From Butyrivibrio sp. WCD3002 (lineage in GTDB: Bacteria; Bacillota; Clostridia; Lachnospirales; Lachnospiraceae): a stretch of 64,000 nucleotides of DNA. A program made the position numbers and the translations under genes. Below, in pieces: positions 41,749 through 51,151 of the stretch. Within the stretch, counting starts at the first letter, position 1, and every line of letters begins with the position of its first letter. The DNA lies in contig NZ_AUJO01000013.1 in the NCBI RefSeq assembly GCF_000424265.1, positions 1 through 64,000 on the forward strand, in the 5' to 3' direction. The notes beneath the pieces are model-generated. The model made no database searches. It saw only the letters and a program-made list of their open reading frames with translations, and had not been told where the DNA came from.

Positions 41749-44130
41749 TTATTTTATAAAAGTAACTACCGTAACTCCGGAATCTCCTTCGCCAAATTCG
41801 CCAAGCTTAAAGGACTTAACATAAGGAGCTGCCTTTAAGTGCTCATGCACTGCCTGTCTTAATATTCCCGATCCCTTGCCATGAACGATTCGAACGGAAG
41901 GAAGGTGTGATACGTATGCACTATCAAGGTACTTATCAAGCTCAGCAATGGCATCTGCCGAATTCATACCGATGAGGTTTAGCTCTGTTCCGATGTTCTT
42001 AGCTCCGGAAAGGTCCATCTTGTACTTTCCGTAGAACTTCTTCATCTGCTCTTTGCCGCCCTCTTCCTTTATAAGCTCCAGATCATTAATATTTGCCCTG
42101 GACTTCATAATACCACATTGTACCACAAGATTACCGTCTTTATCAGGTTTGGAACTGATTGTTCCCTTAAGTCCCATTGAAATGATCCTTACAGAATCCC
42201 CAAGCTTTATCTGTGATGGCTTAAGGGCCTTATGCGCTCCGCTCTGGGGCTTATTCTTAATAGAAAGCTTGCTGTTCTTGTCTGAAATTTTAGCTCCGAC
42301 ATTCTGCCTTGCCTTCTCAAGCTCCTGAATAGGTATACCTGCCTGGGCCTTTCTTACGGTCCTTATGGTCTCGTCTGCTGTATCCTTAGCTTCCTGAAGA
42401 ATCTGTCTTGCTTCCTCATTGGCTTTTCTAAGAATCTTATCACGGGATTCATCAAGTCTGTTCTGCTTACTCTTAAGCTCTTCCTTAAGCTTCTCAACTT
42501 CCTCTTTGTATCTCTCTATTTCGAGGCGCTCATTCTCAATTGTTACCCTGCTGTTTTCAAGGTCAGTAAGAAGATCCTCGAATTTCCTGTTGTCCTGACT
42601 TATCTGTTCACCGGCAGCATCGATAATCTTCTGTGAAAGACCAAGTCTCTTGGAAATAGCAAAAGCATTACTTTTTCCGGGAATACCGATAAGCAATCTG
42701 TATGTGGGTCTTAAGGATTCCACATCAAATTCACAGCTGGCATTCTGTATACCTTCTGTAGTAAGAGCATAAACCTTCAGCTCACTGTAGTGGGTTGTTG
42801 CAAGGGTCCTGATACCTCTCTCGTGAAGGTGATTCAATATAGAAATCGCAAGAGCCGCTCCCTCTGTGGGATCAGTACCTGCACCAAGCTCATCAAATAG
42901 ACACAGTGAATTTTCATCGGCATTTTCCAGAATACTTACTGTGTTTGTCATGTGAGATGAGAAGGTTGAAAGGCTCTGCTCTATACTCTGCTCATCACCT
43001 ATATCTGCATAAATCTCTTCAAAAACAGAAAGCTCTGACCTGTCCGCTGCGGGTATGGCAAGACCTGCCTGTCCCATAAGTGTAAGCAGTCCTACTGTCT
43101 TAAGAGTAACGGTTTTACCACCGGTGTTGGGACCTGTGATGATGATCATATCAAAGTCTTTTCCGGCATAAACATCAATGGGCACTGCCTTCTTTTTATC
43201 AAGAAGGGGATGTCTTCCTTTAATGATGTTGAAGTAATGCTCCTCATTGAAAATAGGAGTAATAGCTTCCTGATCAAGTGCAAGGGATGCCTTTGCAAAA
43301 ATGAAATCAAGCTCTGTCATAAGCTTTGCATCATCGGAAAGGGCTGTCAGATAATCCGCTGCCTCAGACGATAATCTCGCAAGGATCACATCGATCTCCG
43401 CCTTCTCTAAGCCTGCAAGCTCTCTTAGCTTGTTATTCATCTCAACTATTACGCTGGGCTCAATGAACAGTGTCGAACCGCTTGATGACTGGTCATGTAC
43501 GATTCCGCTTACCTGTCCCTTGTACTCAGCCTTAACCGGGATACAGTATCTGTCTCCGCGCATGGTTACAACAGGCTCCTGAAGATAGGATCTGTAAGAA
43601 CCTGTAACCATCTTATTAAGCTGTGCGTGGATTCTTTCTCCTGTGAGGGTGATATCCCTTCGGATGGACCTCAGAGTCGAGCTGGCATCTGATGAAATCT
43701 CATCCTCTGAAATGATGCATCTTCTGATCTCTGCAGCAACGGGAGTAAGGGGTTCAAGTCCATCAAACATATCTGAAAGGACATCCCTTGTATCCTCTTC
43801 CTTGTCTGCTCTTCCATAGCTCTTTACTCTGTTTACGTTATCAAGAAATCCTGCGATATTTAAAAGCTGCGGAGCATCCAGGGAGCTTCCGATTTTAAGT
43901 GCCTTTAAGTAACCACTAAGCTCTCTGTTACTTCCAAAGGACACTGAGCCTTTTTTGAAAATGCGCGCTATAGCGGCATTTGTCTTTTTTAAATTTCTGT
44001 CTATCTCCCTTAAATCAGAGGATGGCAAAAGCTCGCGGCACATCCTCTTTCCGGGCTCAGACGTTGCAAAAGTACTGAGTTTATCTACTATTTTGTCATA
44101 CTCAAGTACATGTAATACTTTTTCATTCAT
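41749..44130 (-). CDS. mutS2: MutS2-family ATPase
   Basis: A 793-aa protein of normal length. Walker A GPNTGGKTV is near 334, the middle has a long coiled coil (about 505-600), and the C-terminal Smr nuclease domain includes VRIVHGKGSGILRQAVHEHL. MutS2 proteins resolve recombination intermediates or, in Bacillus, sense ribosome collisions and split ribosomes; they lack the mismatch-recognition domain of MutS. The gene overlaps yhaM upstream by 4 bases. Confidence 0.96.
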   Translation of the reverse strand: MNEKVLHVLEYDKIVDKLSTFATSEPGKRMCRELLPSSDLREIDRNLKKTNAAIARIFKKGSVSFGSNRELSGYLKALKIGSSLDAPQLLNIAGFLDNVNRVKSYGRADKEEDTRDVLSDMFDGLEPLTPVAAEIRRCIISEDEISSDASSTLRSIRRDITLTGERIHAQLNKMVTGSYRSYLQEPVVTMRGDRYCIPVKAEYKGQVSGIVHDQSSSGSTLFIEPSVIVEMNNKLRELAGLEKAEIDVILARLSSEAADYLTALSDDAKLMTELDFIFAKASLALDQEAITPIFNEEHYFNIIKGRHPLLDKKKAVPIDVYAGKDFDMIIITGPNTGGKTVTLKTVGLLTLMGQAGLAIPAADRSELSVFEEIYADIGDEQSIEQSLSTFSSHMTNTVSILENADENSLCLFDELGAGTDPTEGAALAISILNHLHERGIRTLATTHYSELKVYALTTEGIQNASCEFDVESLRPTYRLLIGIPGKSNAFAISKRLGLSQKIIDAAGEQISQDNRKFEDLLTDLENSRVTIENERLEIERYKEEVEKLKEELKSKQNRLDESRDKILRKANEEARQILQEAKDTADETIRTVRKAQAGIPIQELEKARQNVGAKISDKNSKLSIKNKPQSGAHKALKPSQIKLGDSVRIISMGLKGTISSKPDKDGNLVVQCGIMKSRANINDLELIKEEGGKEQMKKFYGKYKMDLSGAKNIGTELNLIGMNSADAIAELDKYLDSAYVSHLPSVRIVHGKGSGILRQAVHEHLKAAPYVKSFKLGEFGEGDSGVTVVTFIK

Positions 44131-45074
44131 GATTCTACTCTTGTGTCAAAAAGGTTGCTCTCCATAAGTCTGTTATAGCCAAGCCAACCTATCTCATTAG
44201 TGTTTTTTAGTATCTCTGTAAAGGTTTCCATCTTAGCATCTGTATTATCTGCAAGATGAAGCGCCATGGCCTCAATAATTGCAGGCATTTTGGGTGATCC
44301 ATATTCAAATTTTCCATGGTGAGCTAAAATGCAGTGCTGAAGCTCCTGCTTTAAAAGCACAGGAAAGCCCTCAATAAGTCTTGCCTTTTCAGCCACCATC
44401 TCGCTTCCCATGACGATATGTCCGAGGAACTGGCCCTCGTCAGTATAGTCGTTTGTAGGAAAAAGTGATATTTCTTTGATCTTACCTATGTCATGGCACA
44501 CTGCTGCTGTAATAAGCAAATCCCTGTTAAGTGCAGGATAGCTGCTTGCAAAATAATTGCAGAGCTTCGTAACACTTAAGGTATGCTCTAACAATCCACC
44601 TATAAATGCATGGTGAACAGATTTAGCAGCAGATGAATTTCTAAATGCCCTGATAAACTCCTCATCCTCTCTGAAAAAGAGATTAAGAAGCTTCTTTAAA
44701 TGCACATTCTTAACTGAATCGATGAGAGTAAGAAGCTCTTTAAACATCTCATCATTATTCTTCTCTGAAACAGGAAGGTACATGGACTGATCATATTCGC
44801 CCTCATGACAGAGCCTTGCTCTCTTAATGTTTACCTGAAGAGCTCCATTGAAGCTTGTTACTTCTCCATATACATCGATATAATCCAAATCTGAAAAATC
44901 ATCTATACCTTCGCTGTTAGGTTCCCACACCTTGGCATCAACCGTTCCTGTCTTGTCCTGAAGTGTAACGGAATAATAGTTCTTTCCGTTCTTGGTTGTA
45001 GCTACCTGTATATGCTTGCACAGGTATATATCCGCTATTCTGTCGCCGGTGTTAAAATCCTTAATAAATTTCAT
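44127..45074 (-). CDS. yhaM: 3'-5' exoribonuclease YhaM family (OB plus HD domain)
   Basis: A 315-aa nuclease. The N-terminal OB-fold (residues 10-85) contains KNGKNYYSVTLQDKTGTVDA. The HD domain has HHAFIGGLLEHTLSVTKLC, AAVCHDIGKIKE and AHHGKFEYG, giving the metal ligands. YhaM degrades RNA and single-stranded DNA. The open frame begins four codons earlier with TTG, but the ATG at 45074 has TTGAGG as SD and matches family starts. Immediately precedes mutS2, overlapping its start by four bases. Confidence 0.92.
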   Translation of the reverse strand: MKFIKDFNTGDRIADIYLCKHIQVATTKNGKNYYSVTLQDKTGTVDAKVWEPNSEGIDDFSDLDYIDVYGEVTSFNGALQVNIKRARLCHEGEYDQSMYLPVSEKNNDEMFKELLTLIDSVKNVHLKKLLNLFFREDEEFIRAFRNSSAAKSVHHAFIGGLLEHTLSVTKLCNYFASSYPALNRDLLITAAVCHDIGKIKEISLFPTNDYTDEGQFLGHIVMGSEMVAEKARLIEGFPVLLKQELQHCILAHHGKFEYGSPKMPAIIEAMALHLADNTDAKMETFTEILKNTNEIGWLGYNRLMESNLFDTRVES

Positions 45075-45103
45075 AAAAATCCTCAATTCTAAATATTACT
45101 TAA

Positions 45104-46477
45104 TTAATCGGTGGTAGTTGAATTTCCTATCTCCATGTCGATATTAAGCTCAACGTAACCATCTGTAGCCTGTCTCATAAGAGTCAGTGTGATATCAGCG
45201 CCGGGATGAAGCCTTATCAGCTCCTCCACAAGTGAATCATAGCCGCCGATTTCTGTATCATTGATCTTGGTTATAATATCTCCGCTCTGTATTCCTGCAA
45301 GCATGGCAGGAGAATCCATTTCTGTCCGGGTAATATAAGCACCTGATGGAATATTCTGTCCCTCCTGAACAGCCTCGGGAACACTCTGCCCGTGGAGTCC
45401 AAGATAGCTTCTTCCCGTTCCGTTTGATAGATCCTCTATTAGGGATCTTAGCTCTGTTATACCTATAGCACAAAGAACATTTGGCAGGTTTTCAGAATTA
45501 TAATCCATATCCGTAAAGCCTATCACAGCCCCGGAAAGATCAATAATTGCACCACTTGCACTGCTGCTTCCGTAGATATCCGTAGTAAGCAGCTTATAGT
45601 TGCTGTCGCAGATGCCCATATCTACATTGGATGATGTAACAAAACCATAGCTTATTGAATCAAGTGTACCTGTCGGACTTCCGATAGCAATAACGGGCGT
45701 ACCTGTAACAGATGCACCATTTGATTTACCAAGCTTTGCTGTAGCTATCTTTTTCTTGGTGTCATCCGAAACATAGTTCACTCTGACTGCGATAACACTG
45801 AGTCCCGTGTTCTTATCACTAAGCTTAAGATAGGCTCTTGCAGAGGTCTCATCAACAAATGTAACCTGTACTGATTCTGCATCCTTTATTGCAGAGGTCT
45901 GAACCAGTATCAGATATTCCGAGCCGTTCTCCGCCACAATAAGACCAGAGATGTCATCTGTGCTGTCATAAGGATCGTTGAACCAATTGGTATCTGAGGT
46001 AAGAGCCGTAACCTTTACAATGCTCTTTTCTCCCTCATAGGCAATGTCCTTTAGCGCAGCATACATATCTGCGTAATCCGACGAGCTTATCCTGAAGGAA
46101 TTGATCTCCCGCTGCATCCTGTCAATCTCCGTGGATGCCATATCTATTGCAACACTGGCCGCCTCTGCCGCAATTGCATTATCATCGGCATACATATCCT
46201 CCGGCTGCATCTCATCGGTAACCGTATCCTCTGTGGTAAGAGCTATTGGCGCCGGTGTCTCCTCCGGATAAAGCTTATTATTTATGACAGGCGAGAGAAA
46301 AACAAAGGTAAGACATGCCACTGCACCAAATACCACGGCCAGTGTCATTGTGATAAGCGTCCTTCTAAGAAGCTTTTTCTTATTTATTGGACGCTGCTTT
46401 ATTTTCTCCCTCATAAAGTCAGGTGTCGCTATTGGACTATTAACTTTATCTAATTCTTCGCTGTTTTTATTATCCAT
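45104..46477 (-). CDS. HtrA-like membrane protein with inactivated protease domain plus PDZ
   Basis: A 457-aa protein: cytoplasmic Lys-rich start, membrane helix at about 40-61, extracellular linker and helical segment to 150, trypsin-like fold at 150-350 and PDZ domain at 355-450. The HtrA catalytic triad is degraded. The His segment reads LILVQTSAI (193-195) instead of TNNHVV. The Asp segment is TGLSVIAV (Gly225) instead of TDLAVIKV. The Ser motif is SASGA (Ser308) instead of GNSGG. The fold and PDZ are intact (TKINDTEIGGYDSLVEEL). It therefore cannot cleave by the usual mechanism; I infer a chaperone, scaffold or peptide-binding role. Located 18 bases upstream of yhaM's frame, on the same strand. 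Confidence 0.8.
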   Translation of the reverse strand: MDNKNSEELDKVNSPIATPDFMREKIKQRPINKKKLLRRTLITMTLAVVFGAVACLTFVFLSPVINNKLYPEETPAPIALTTEDTVTDEMQPEDMYADDNAIAAEAASVAIDMASTEIDRMQREINSFRISSSDYADMYAALKDIAYEGEKSIVKVTALTSDTNWFNDPYDSTDDISGLIVAENGSEYLILVQTSAIKDAESVQVTFVDETSARAYLKLSDKNTGLSVIAVRVNYVSDDTKKKIATAKLGKSNGASVTGTPVIAIGSPTGTLDSISYGFVTSSNVDMGICDSNYKLLTTDIYGSSSASGAIIDLSGAVIGFTDMDYNSENLPNVLCAIGITELRSLIEDLSNGTGRSYLGLHGQSVPEAVQEGQNIPSGAYITRTEMDSPAMLAGIQSGDIITKINDTEIGGYDSLVEELIRLHPGADITLTLMRQATDGYVELNIDMEIGNSTTTD

Positions 46478-46502
46478 AATTCCCCCGGTACTACATCAAA
46501 AC

Positions 46503-47663
46503 TCATTCATACCTTGAGATAAATCTCTTAAGTCTCTCCACAGCCTTCTTAAGGTCTTCAAGCGAATATGCATAGGATATTCTTATAAAGCCTTCACCGC
46601 AGTCACCAAAGGCCGTTCCTGGAACAACCGCAAGCTTTTCCTCCTGAAGAAGCTTGGTGGCAAATTCATCACTGCTCATGCCAAAACGCTTGATGCTGGG
46701 GAAAATATAAAAGGCTCCAAAGGGCTCAAAACATGGAAGTCTCATCTCTCTGAACTCATTTAAAAGATAGCGCCTTCTCTGGTTATACTGCTCGCGCATC
46801 ATAGCCACGTCTTCATCACCGTTTTTCAGGGCTTCAACAGCAGCATACTGGCTGGTTGTGGGAGCGCACATAATAGCATACTGATGAATTTTGGTCATCT
46901 GCTCTAAGATTTCCTTAGGACCGCAGGCGTATCCAAGTCTCCATCCTGTCATGGCATAGGCCTTTGAAAAGCCGTTGATCAGGATAGTTCTCTCATACAT
47001 TCCCGGTATCTCTGTAATAGAGACATGCTTATCAGTGTATGTCAGTTCAGAATATATCTCGTCAGACAAAACAAAAATGTCTTTTTCCTTAATAACCTCT
47101 GCTATGCTCTCAAGATCTTTTCTCTCCATGATTGCGCCTGTAGGGTTATTGGGGAAAGGAAGAACCAGTATCTTGGTTCTGTCAGTTACATGCTCCAAAA
47201 TCTCTTCAGCTGTAAGTCTGAACTCATTTTCTTCCTTAAGCTCAATAATGACAGGCTTAGCACCTGCAAGAATAGCACATGGCTCATATGAGACATAGCT
47301 GGGCTGGGGTATAAGCACCTCATCCCCGGGATTTATCATCGCTCTGAAAGCAAGATCAATTGCTTCCGATCCACCAACCGTTACAAGAACCTGAGATGCC
47401 GGATCATAGTCAAGATTGTGCTTTCTTTTAAGGTAATTGCAGACCTCTTCCTTAAGCTCCATAAGTCCTGAGTTGGATGTATAGAAGGTTCTGCCTTTTT
47501 CCAGTGAATATATACCCTCATCACGGATATGCCATGGCGTGTCAAAATCAGGTTCACCAACGCCAAGCGAGATAGCGCCGTCGATGGTCTTAACAACGTC
47601 GAAGAATTTACGTATTCCAGAGGGCTTAATATCTACGATTGTATCTGCTAAAGGATTCCTCAT
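46503..47663 (-). CDS. PLP-dependent aminotransferase, class I/II
   Basis: A 386-aa aminotransferase. Motifs: GGSEAIDLAFRAMINPGDEV, VLPFPNNPTGA, the SDEIYSELTY region, and the PLP lysine in NGFSKAYAMTGWRLGY. The family (AspB/PatA-like) acts on aromatic or aspartate-type amino acids. Its start overlaps the end of an Lrp-family regulator by 4 bases, so the regulator probably controls it in response to an amino acid. Confidence 0.93.
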   Translation of the reverse strand: MRNPLADTIVDIKPSGIRKFFDVVKTIDGAISLGVGEPDFDTPWHIRDEGIYSLEKGRTFYTSNSGLMELKEEVCNYLKRKHNLDYDPASQVLVTVGGSEAIDLAFRAMINPGDEVLIPQPSYVSYEPCAILAGAKPVIIELKEENEFRLTAEEILEHVTDRTKILVLPFPNNPTGAIMERKDLESIAEVIKEKDIFVLSDEIYSELTYTDKHVSITEIPGMYERTILINGFSKAYAMTGWRLGYACGPKEILEQMTKIHQYAIMCAPTTSQYAAVEALKNGDEDVAMMREQYNQRRRYLLNEFREMRLPCFEPFGAFYIFPSIKRFGMSSDEFATKLLQEEKLAVVPGTAFGDCGEGFIRISYAYSLEDLKKAVERLKRFISRYE

Positions 47664-48148
47664 GGCGTAATCTTCTCCCTTGTATCTTCATATTTCTTTG
47701 TCAGTATTGTTCCGTGATCCTTGTACTTCTGCAAAATAAAGTGTGTAGAGCAGCTAAGTACCGTATCAAGGGGTGAAAGCTTATTTGTTACAAAGCCTGC
47801 AACCTCCTTAAGGGTCTTGCCTTCCAGAATGACCATAAGGTCAAAACCACCGGAAAGCAGATATACGCTTGTTACTTCAGGATATTTATAAATTCTCTCT
47901 GCAATTGAATCAAAACCGATTCCTCTCTGAGGAGTAACCTTTACCTCGATTAAGGCCATAACTTTATCTATGGAGGTCTTAGACCAGTCTATCATTGTAT
48001 GATAACCGCAGATAACGCCTTCTTCCTCAAGGCTCTTTAGCTCATTCGCGACTTCTACCTCCTCCGCGCCAAGTATAACCGCCAGTTCATCTATACCGAT
48101 TCGACTGTTCTTTTCGATAGTTCTAAGTAATTCATCTCTGTTAATCAT
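47660..48148 (-). CDS. Lrp/AsnC-family regulator
   Basis: A 162-aa regulator. The N-terminal winged HTH is INRDELLRTIEKNSRIGIDE to about residue 50, followed by the RAM ligand-binding domain with VMALIEVKVTP and VYLLSGGFDLMVILEGK. It forms a bicistron with the aminotransferase (ATGA overlap), so amino-acid-responsive autoregulation of both is likely. Preceded by a 158-base intergenic region with no clear repeat. Confidence 0.92.
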   Translation of the reverse strand: MINRDELLRTIEKNSRIGIDELAVILGAEEVEVANELKSLEEEGVICGYHTMIDWSKTSIDKVMALIEVKVTPQRGIGFDSIAERIYKYPEVTSVYLLSGGFDLMVILEGKTLKEVAGFVTNKLSPLDTVLSCSTHFILQKYKDHGTILTKKYEDTREKITP

Positions 48149-48306
48149 AATTGCCTCCCCTACTGAAGTTCTAAACCGGAAAGTTTACTGCATCCGGTCA
48201 CCGCCATACATAGAATATTATGAAAAATTTCCTGCACAGCCCATACGTTTCCTATTTTACCATAAAGCAGATGTATAGCATACCTCCTCTATGTTACGAG
48301 AAATAT

Positions 48307-49293
48307 CTATTTCGTCCTTAATTCATCTATTCGCAAAAGCTCATCCGCTGCAGGCTTATCCAAAAATCGCTTCTCTCCGTCATTAATTATAAGACGGTCG
48401 TTTCCATCACATACTCTTCCAATGACCGCAGCAGGTATTCCTGCCTCTTCAAGCCTTCTTATGGCGGGTTCTTCTTCTCCTGTTATAAAAAGAAGCGATC
48501 CGTTTGATGCAAGCATATAAGGATTGACCAGCAGACAATTCGTAATCTCTATGATTTCCTGTCTCATTGGAATCTCTTTAAGATCCACCTGAAAACCACA
48601 ACCCGCTCTGGTTCCAAGCTCCCATAAAGCTGCAAAAACTCCTCCGGATGATACATCTTGTATGAATGATGCCTTAAACTCCCTGGCTATCTCTGCTTCT
48701 TCCCTTACAGAGATATACTTCTTAAGTCCTGATGTCTCCGAAATAATGTATTCGGGAAGTCTCTCCTTAAGTTTGTCATGACACTCATCTGCAAGAATTG
48801 CACTGCCCTCAATACCTGCCCACTTGGTCATGATGATGGCATCACCGGCTTTGGCCTTCCGGGGATGATTATTAATAGAAGCTGCATCTCTACCGGTGCC
48901 CGAAATCACTGCACTTACAAGAGACCTTGTGAGGGCATCCGTAACCTCTGTGTGACCTCCTCTTATTGAAATGCCAAGTTCATCAGCCGCCCTTTTGCAA
49001 TCCCTTGATATCTGCTTAAGCTCACTCTCCTCTGCTTCTGCCGGCAGCATGATATTGATCATGGCCATTTGAGGAGTGATACCGTCTGCATAAAGGTTAT
49101 TTATTGCATTATATACAGCATAGTATCCAACATTTTGGACAGGTGCCGTAATGGTACTGATGGCACTTGCCAGGATTTCTTCGCCATCTATAGAATAAGC
49201 GCAGTTTGAAACTGCGCTTTTCTTATTTTTATCTCTTATAAGCTTTAATACGGATCTGTTAAGTATGCTTTCTGTAGCCTTACCTATTCTCAT
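48307..49293 (-). CDS. AIR-synthase-related (PurM/HypE-like) protein
   Basis: A 328-aa protein of the PurM superfamily. Signature parts include the ATP-binding region YYAVYNAINNLYADGITPQM, ISIRGGHTEVTD, KAGDAIIMTKWAGIEGSAIL, and QDVSSGGVFAALWELG. It resembles HypE and selenophosphate synthetase relatives, but no hydrogenase maturation gene is nearby. It lies 12 bases downstream of the VanW-family gene, likely co-transcribed. The substrate is unknown. Confidence 0.8.
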   Translation of the reverse strand: MRIGKATESILNRSVLKLIRDKNKKSAVSNCAYSIDGEEILASAISTITAPVQNVGYYAVYNAINNLYADGITPQMAMINIMLPAEAEESELKQISRDCKRAADELGISIRGGHTEVTDALTRSLVSAVISGTGRDAASINNHPRKAKAGDAIIMTKWAGIEGSAILADECHDKLKERLPEYIISETSGLKKYISVREEAEIAREFKASFIQDVSSGGVFAALWELGTRAGCGFQVDLKEIPMRQEIIEITNCLLVNPYMLASNGSLLFITGEEEPAIRRLEEAGIPAAVIGRVCDGNDRLIINDGEKRFLDKPAADELLRIDELRTK

Positions 49294-49305
49294 TCCTTAT
49301 CTCCA

Positions 49306-50964
49306 TCAGCCTTCCGGTGTCTCTACAGGAACCTCTGTCGTTACTGCTTCCGGATCCGCTTCTGCGGGTGCCTCTGCAGGTGCTTCCGCCGGAGCTTCTG
49401 CAGGAGTCTCACCTGCTGCCGCTGCTGCCTGCTGAGCCGCAAGCTGAGCTTCTGCTCCTGCTGCCGCTGCTGCGGCTGCAGCCTGCGCTGCCTCTACATC
49501 AGCACCTTCTGTTGCCTGCGCTGCCTGAACTGCTGCAATGGCACCTGCTACTGCATTAACCTGATTAATATCGCCTGTAGCAATGGCTGTAGCAATCTGC
49601 GCTGCTGCAGTAGGATCACCGGTAGCTGTTCCGACTGTAACGATCTTGGGCACCATCTTGTAATTACTGCTGTTAACAACCTCTCTGCCTGTCTCAACGC
49701 CATCTTCATAAGTTATCTTCCAAAGCTGTGCCTTGTATCCGATATGAGCTGCCTGTGATGATATAGAACCTATGGGCTGACTTGCATCAGCAACTATTTG
49801 ATCCGGTCCGGCAGGTATTGTCTCAAGAACTTCGCTCTTATACTCTACCTTATGTGAAGCAGGTCTTGTCTCTACACCATAAATAGTAAAGGTAATGTGC
49901 TTATCTGAAGTAGTGTAGCCTTCTATATAAATAGGATATTCTGAGCTGTTTACGAACTTAAAGTTCTTTCCGCCCGACTCTGCAATAGCAGCGTCCATTG
50001 AAGGATCTACATAGTTGATGATCATTGAATGGTTGTGCCTTTCTGTAACCTCAAGCTCTGCCTTTAATACTGCGTTATAAAGTGTGGTCGAAACCTGGCA
50101 GATTCCGCCGCCGACACTCTCTACAACAAGACCGTTTAAATATGAGCCTGCAGGGAAATAACCATTTGCCTCTGTAAATGGTGTAATAGTATCAAGTACC
50201 GAGAATTCCTCCCCGGGATATATTGTCTTTCCATTAATAAGTGAGCATCCGTTAGCAACGTTAGCACTTCTGGCTGAACCTGATGACTTATAGCTTGTAG
50301 TATATGTTCCAAGTACATCACCGACTTTGCTAAGTGCCTCATAGCTTCCAAGAGGAGCATCCTCTTCGATTGCTATATCTATCTCGCCATCCTCGTGATT
50401 CCACTCGTTCTGAATATAATTTTTAATATTTGCAAGTGAGCTCTTCTCATCAAGGATATATCCAACCTGTCCATCTGATACCACAAATCCCGAATCAGTC
50501 TTGGTCAGTGTGTAATTTACCTTGGATACATTGAAAGATGCACAGTCAACATCAAGAATCTGATAAATAGCATCATCATTAAAAGAGTACTGGATATCAT
50601 AGCGATGACCGTTATTCTGAATATCCTTCATGGCCTTATAGCGCTGAATGATATTACCTTCTTTTCCAAGGCCGTAAGCTTCATCCACAACCTCGGGGTT
50701 TGCAAAACCAAGGCCGAAGGCTCCTGCCTGAACTGTCAGTCTCTGAGTTTCATCTTTACCCTTGAGGGTAATGTTTTTTTGCCCCAACTGTTCGATGTAG
50801 GAATTAACTGCAGAGGTGGCCTCTTCTTTTGTCATCCCTGATACATCAACATCACCAATAAAGATTCCATTGGCGATTGTATCAGAAGAAGCCTTTGCGC
50901 TTCCCATGGGAACAAAAAGTGCAAAAGCTAACACCAAAACAAAGCCATAAATAAATTTTTTCAT
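49306..50964 (-). CDS. VanW family secreted protein with Ala/Pro/Glu repeat tail
   Basis: A 552-aa exported protein. The signal peptide covers residues 1-25. Two peptidoglycan-binding-like (DUF4/YkuD-associated) domains follow at 30-200, then the VanW core at about 235-370 with YPGEEFSVLDTITPFTEANG and ESVGGGICQVSTTLYNAVL. The last 100 residues are low complexity (Ala, Gln, Pro, Glu) with repeated APAE units. The family is common in Gram-positive cell envelopes and of unclear biochemistry. It is transcribed toward the AIR-synthase-like gene. Confidence 0.88.
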   Translation of the reverse strand: MKKFIYGFVLVLAFALFVPMGSAKASSDTIANGIFIGDVDVSGMTKEEATSAVNSYIEQLGQKNITLKGKDETQRLTVQAGAFGLGFANPEVVDEAYGLGKEGNIIQRYKAMKDIQNNGHRYDIQYSFNDDAIYQILDVDCASFNVSKVNYTLTKTDSGFVVSDGQVGYILDEKSSLANIKNYIQNEWNHEDGEIDIAIEEDAPLGSYEALSKVGDVLGTYTTSYKSSGSARSANVANGCSLINGKTIYPGEEFSVLDTITPFTEANGYFPAGSYLNGLVVESVGGGICQVSTTLYNAVLKAELEVTERHNHSMIINYVDPSMDAAIAESGGKNFKFVNSSEYPIYIEGYTTSDKHITFTIYGVETRPASHKVEYKSEVLETIPAGPDQIVADASQPIGSISSQAAHIGYKAQLWKITYEDGVETGREVVNSSNYKMVPKIVTVGTATGDPTAAAQIATAIATGDINQVNAVAGAIAAVQAAQATEGADVEAAQAAAAAAAAGAEAQLAAQQAAAAAGETPAEAPAEAPAEAPAEADPEAVTTEVPVETPEG

Positions 50965-51002
50965 AACTTCTCCATTTCGCCTATATCCGGTATGTGCTAT
51001 TA

Positions 51003-51116
51003 TCAGAATGAAAGCGCACTACTTGCAAGAGGAATGACGAGTGCAAGGATAAGTACGATAATAATAATTGCTGAAATAAGCTTTTTATTTTTACCGGAAT
51101 TAAAAAACTTTAACAT
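51003..51116 (-). CDS. 37-residue single-helix membrane peptide
   Basis: A tiny gene with a strong SD (GAGGAG, seven bases before ATG). The peptide starts MLKFFNSGKNKKLISAIIII, continues VLILALVIPLASS and ends ALSF, so a basic start is followed by one transmembrane helix of about 20 residues. No homologue is known to me. It lies upstream of VanW on the same strand and is divergent from the 206-aa gene. Confidence 0.6.
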   Translation of the reverse strand: MLKFFNSGKNKKLISAIIIIVLILALVIPLASSALSF

Positions 51117-51151
51117 AATTTATCTCCTCATTTTCTGAAAGGATATTATAT

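Noticed and set aside
49317-49559. Leu/Pro-rich plus-strand frame opposite the VanW tail
   Set aside because: Mirror image of the Ala/Pro/Glu repeats on the coding strand; no SD.
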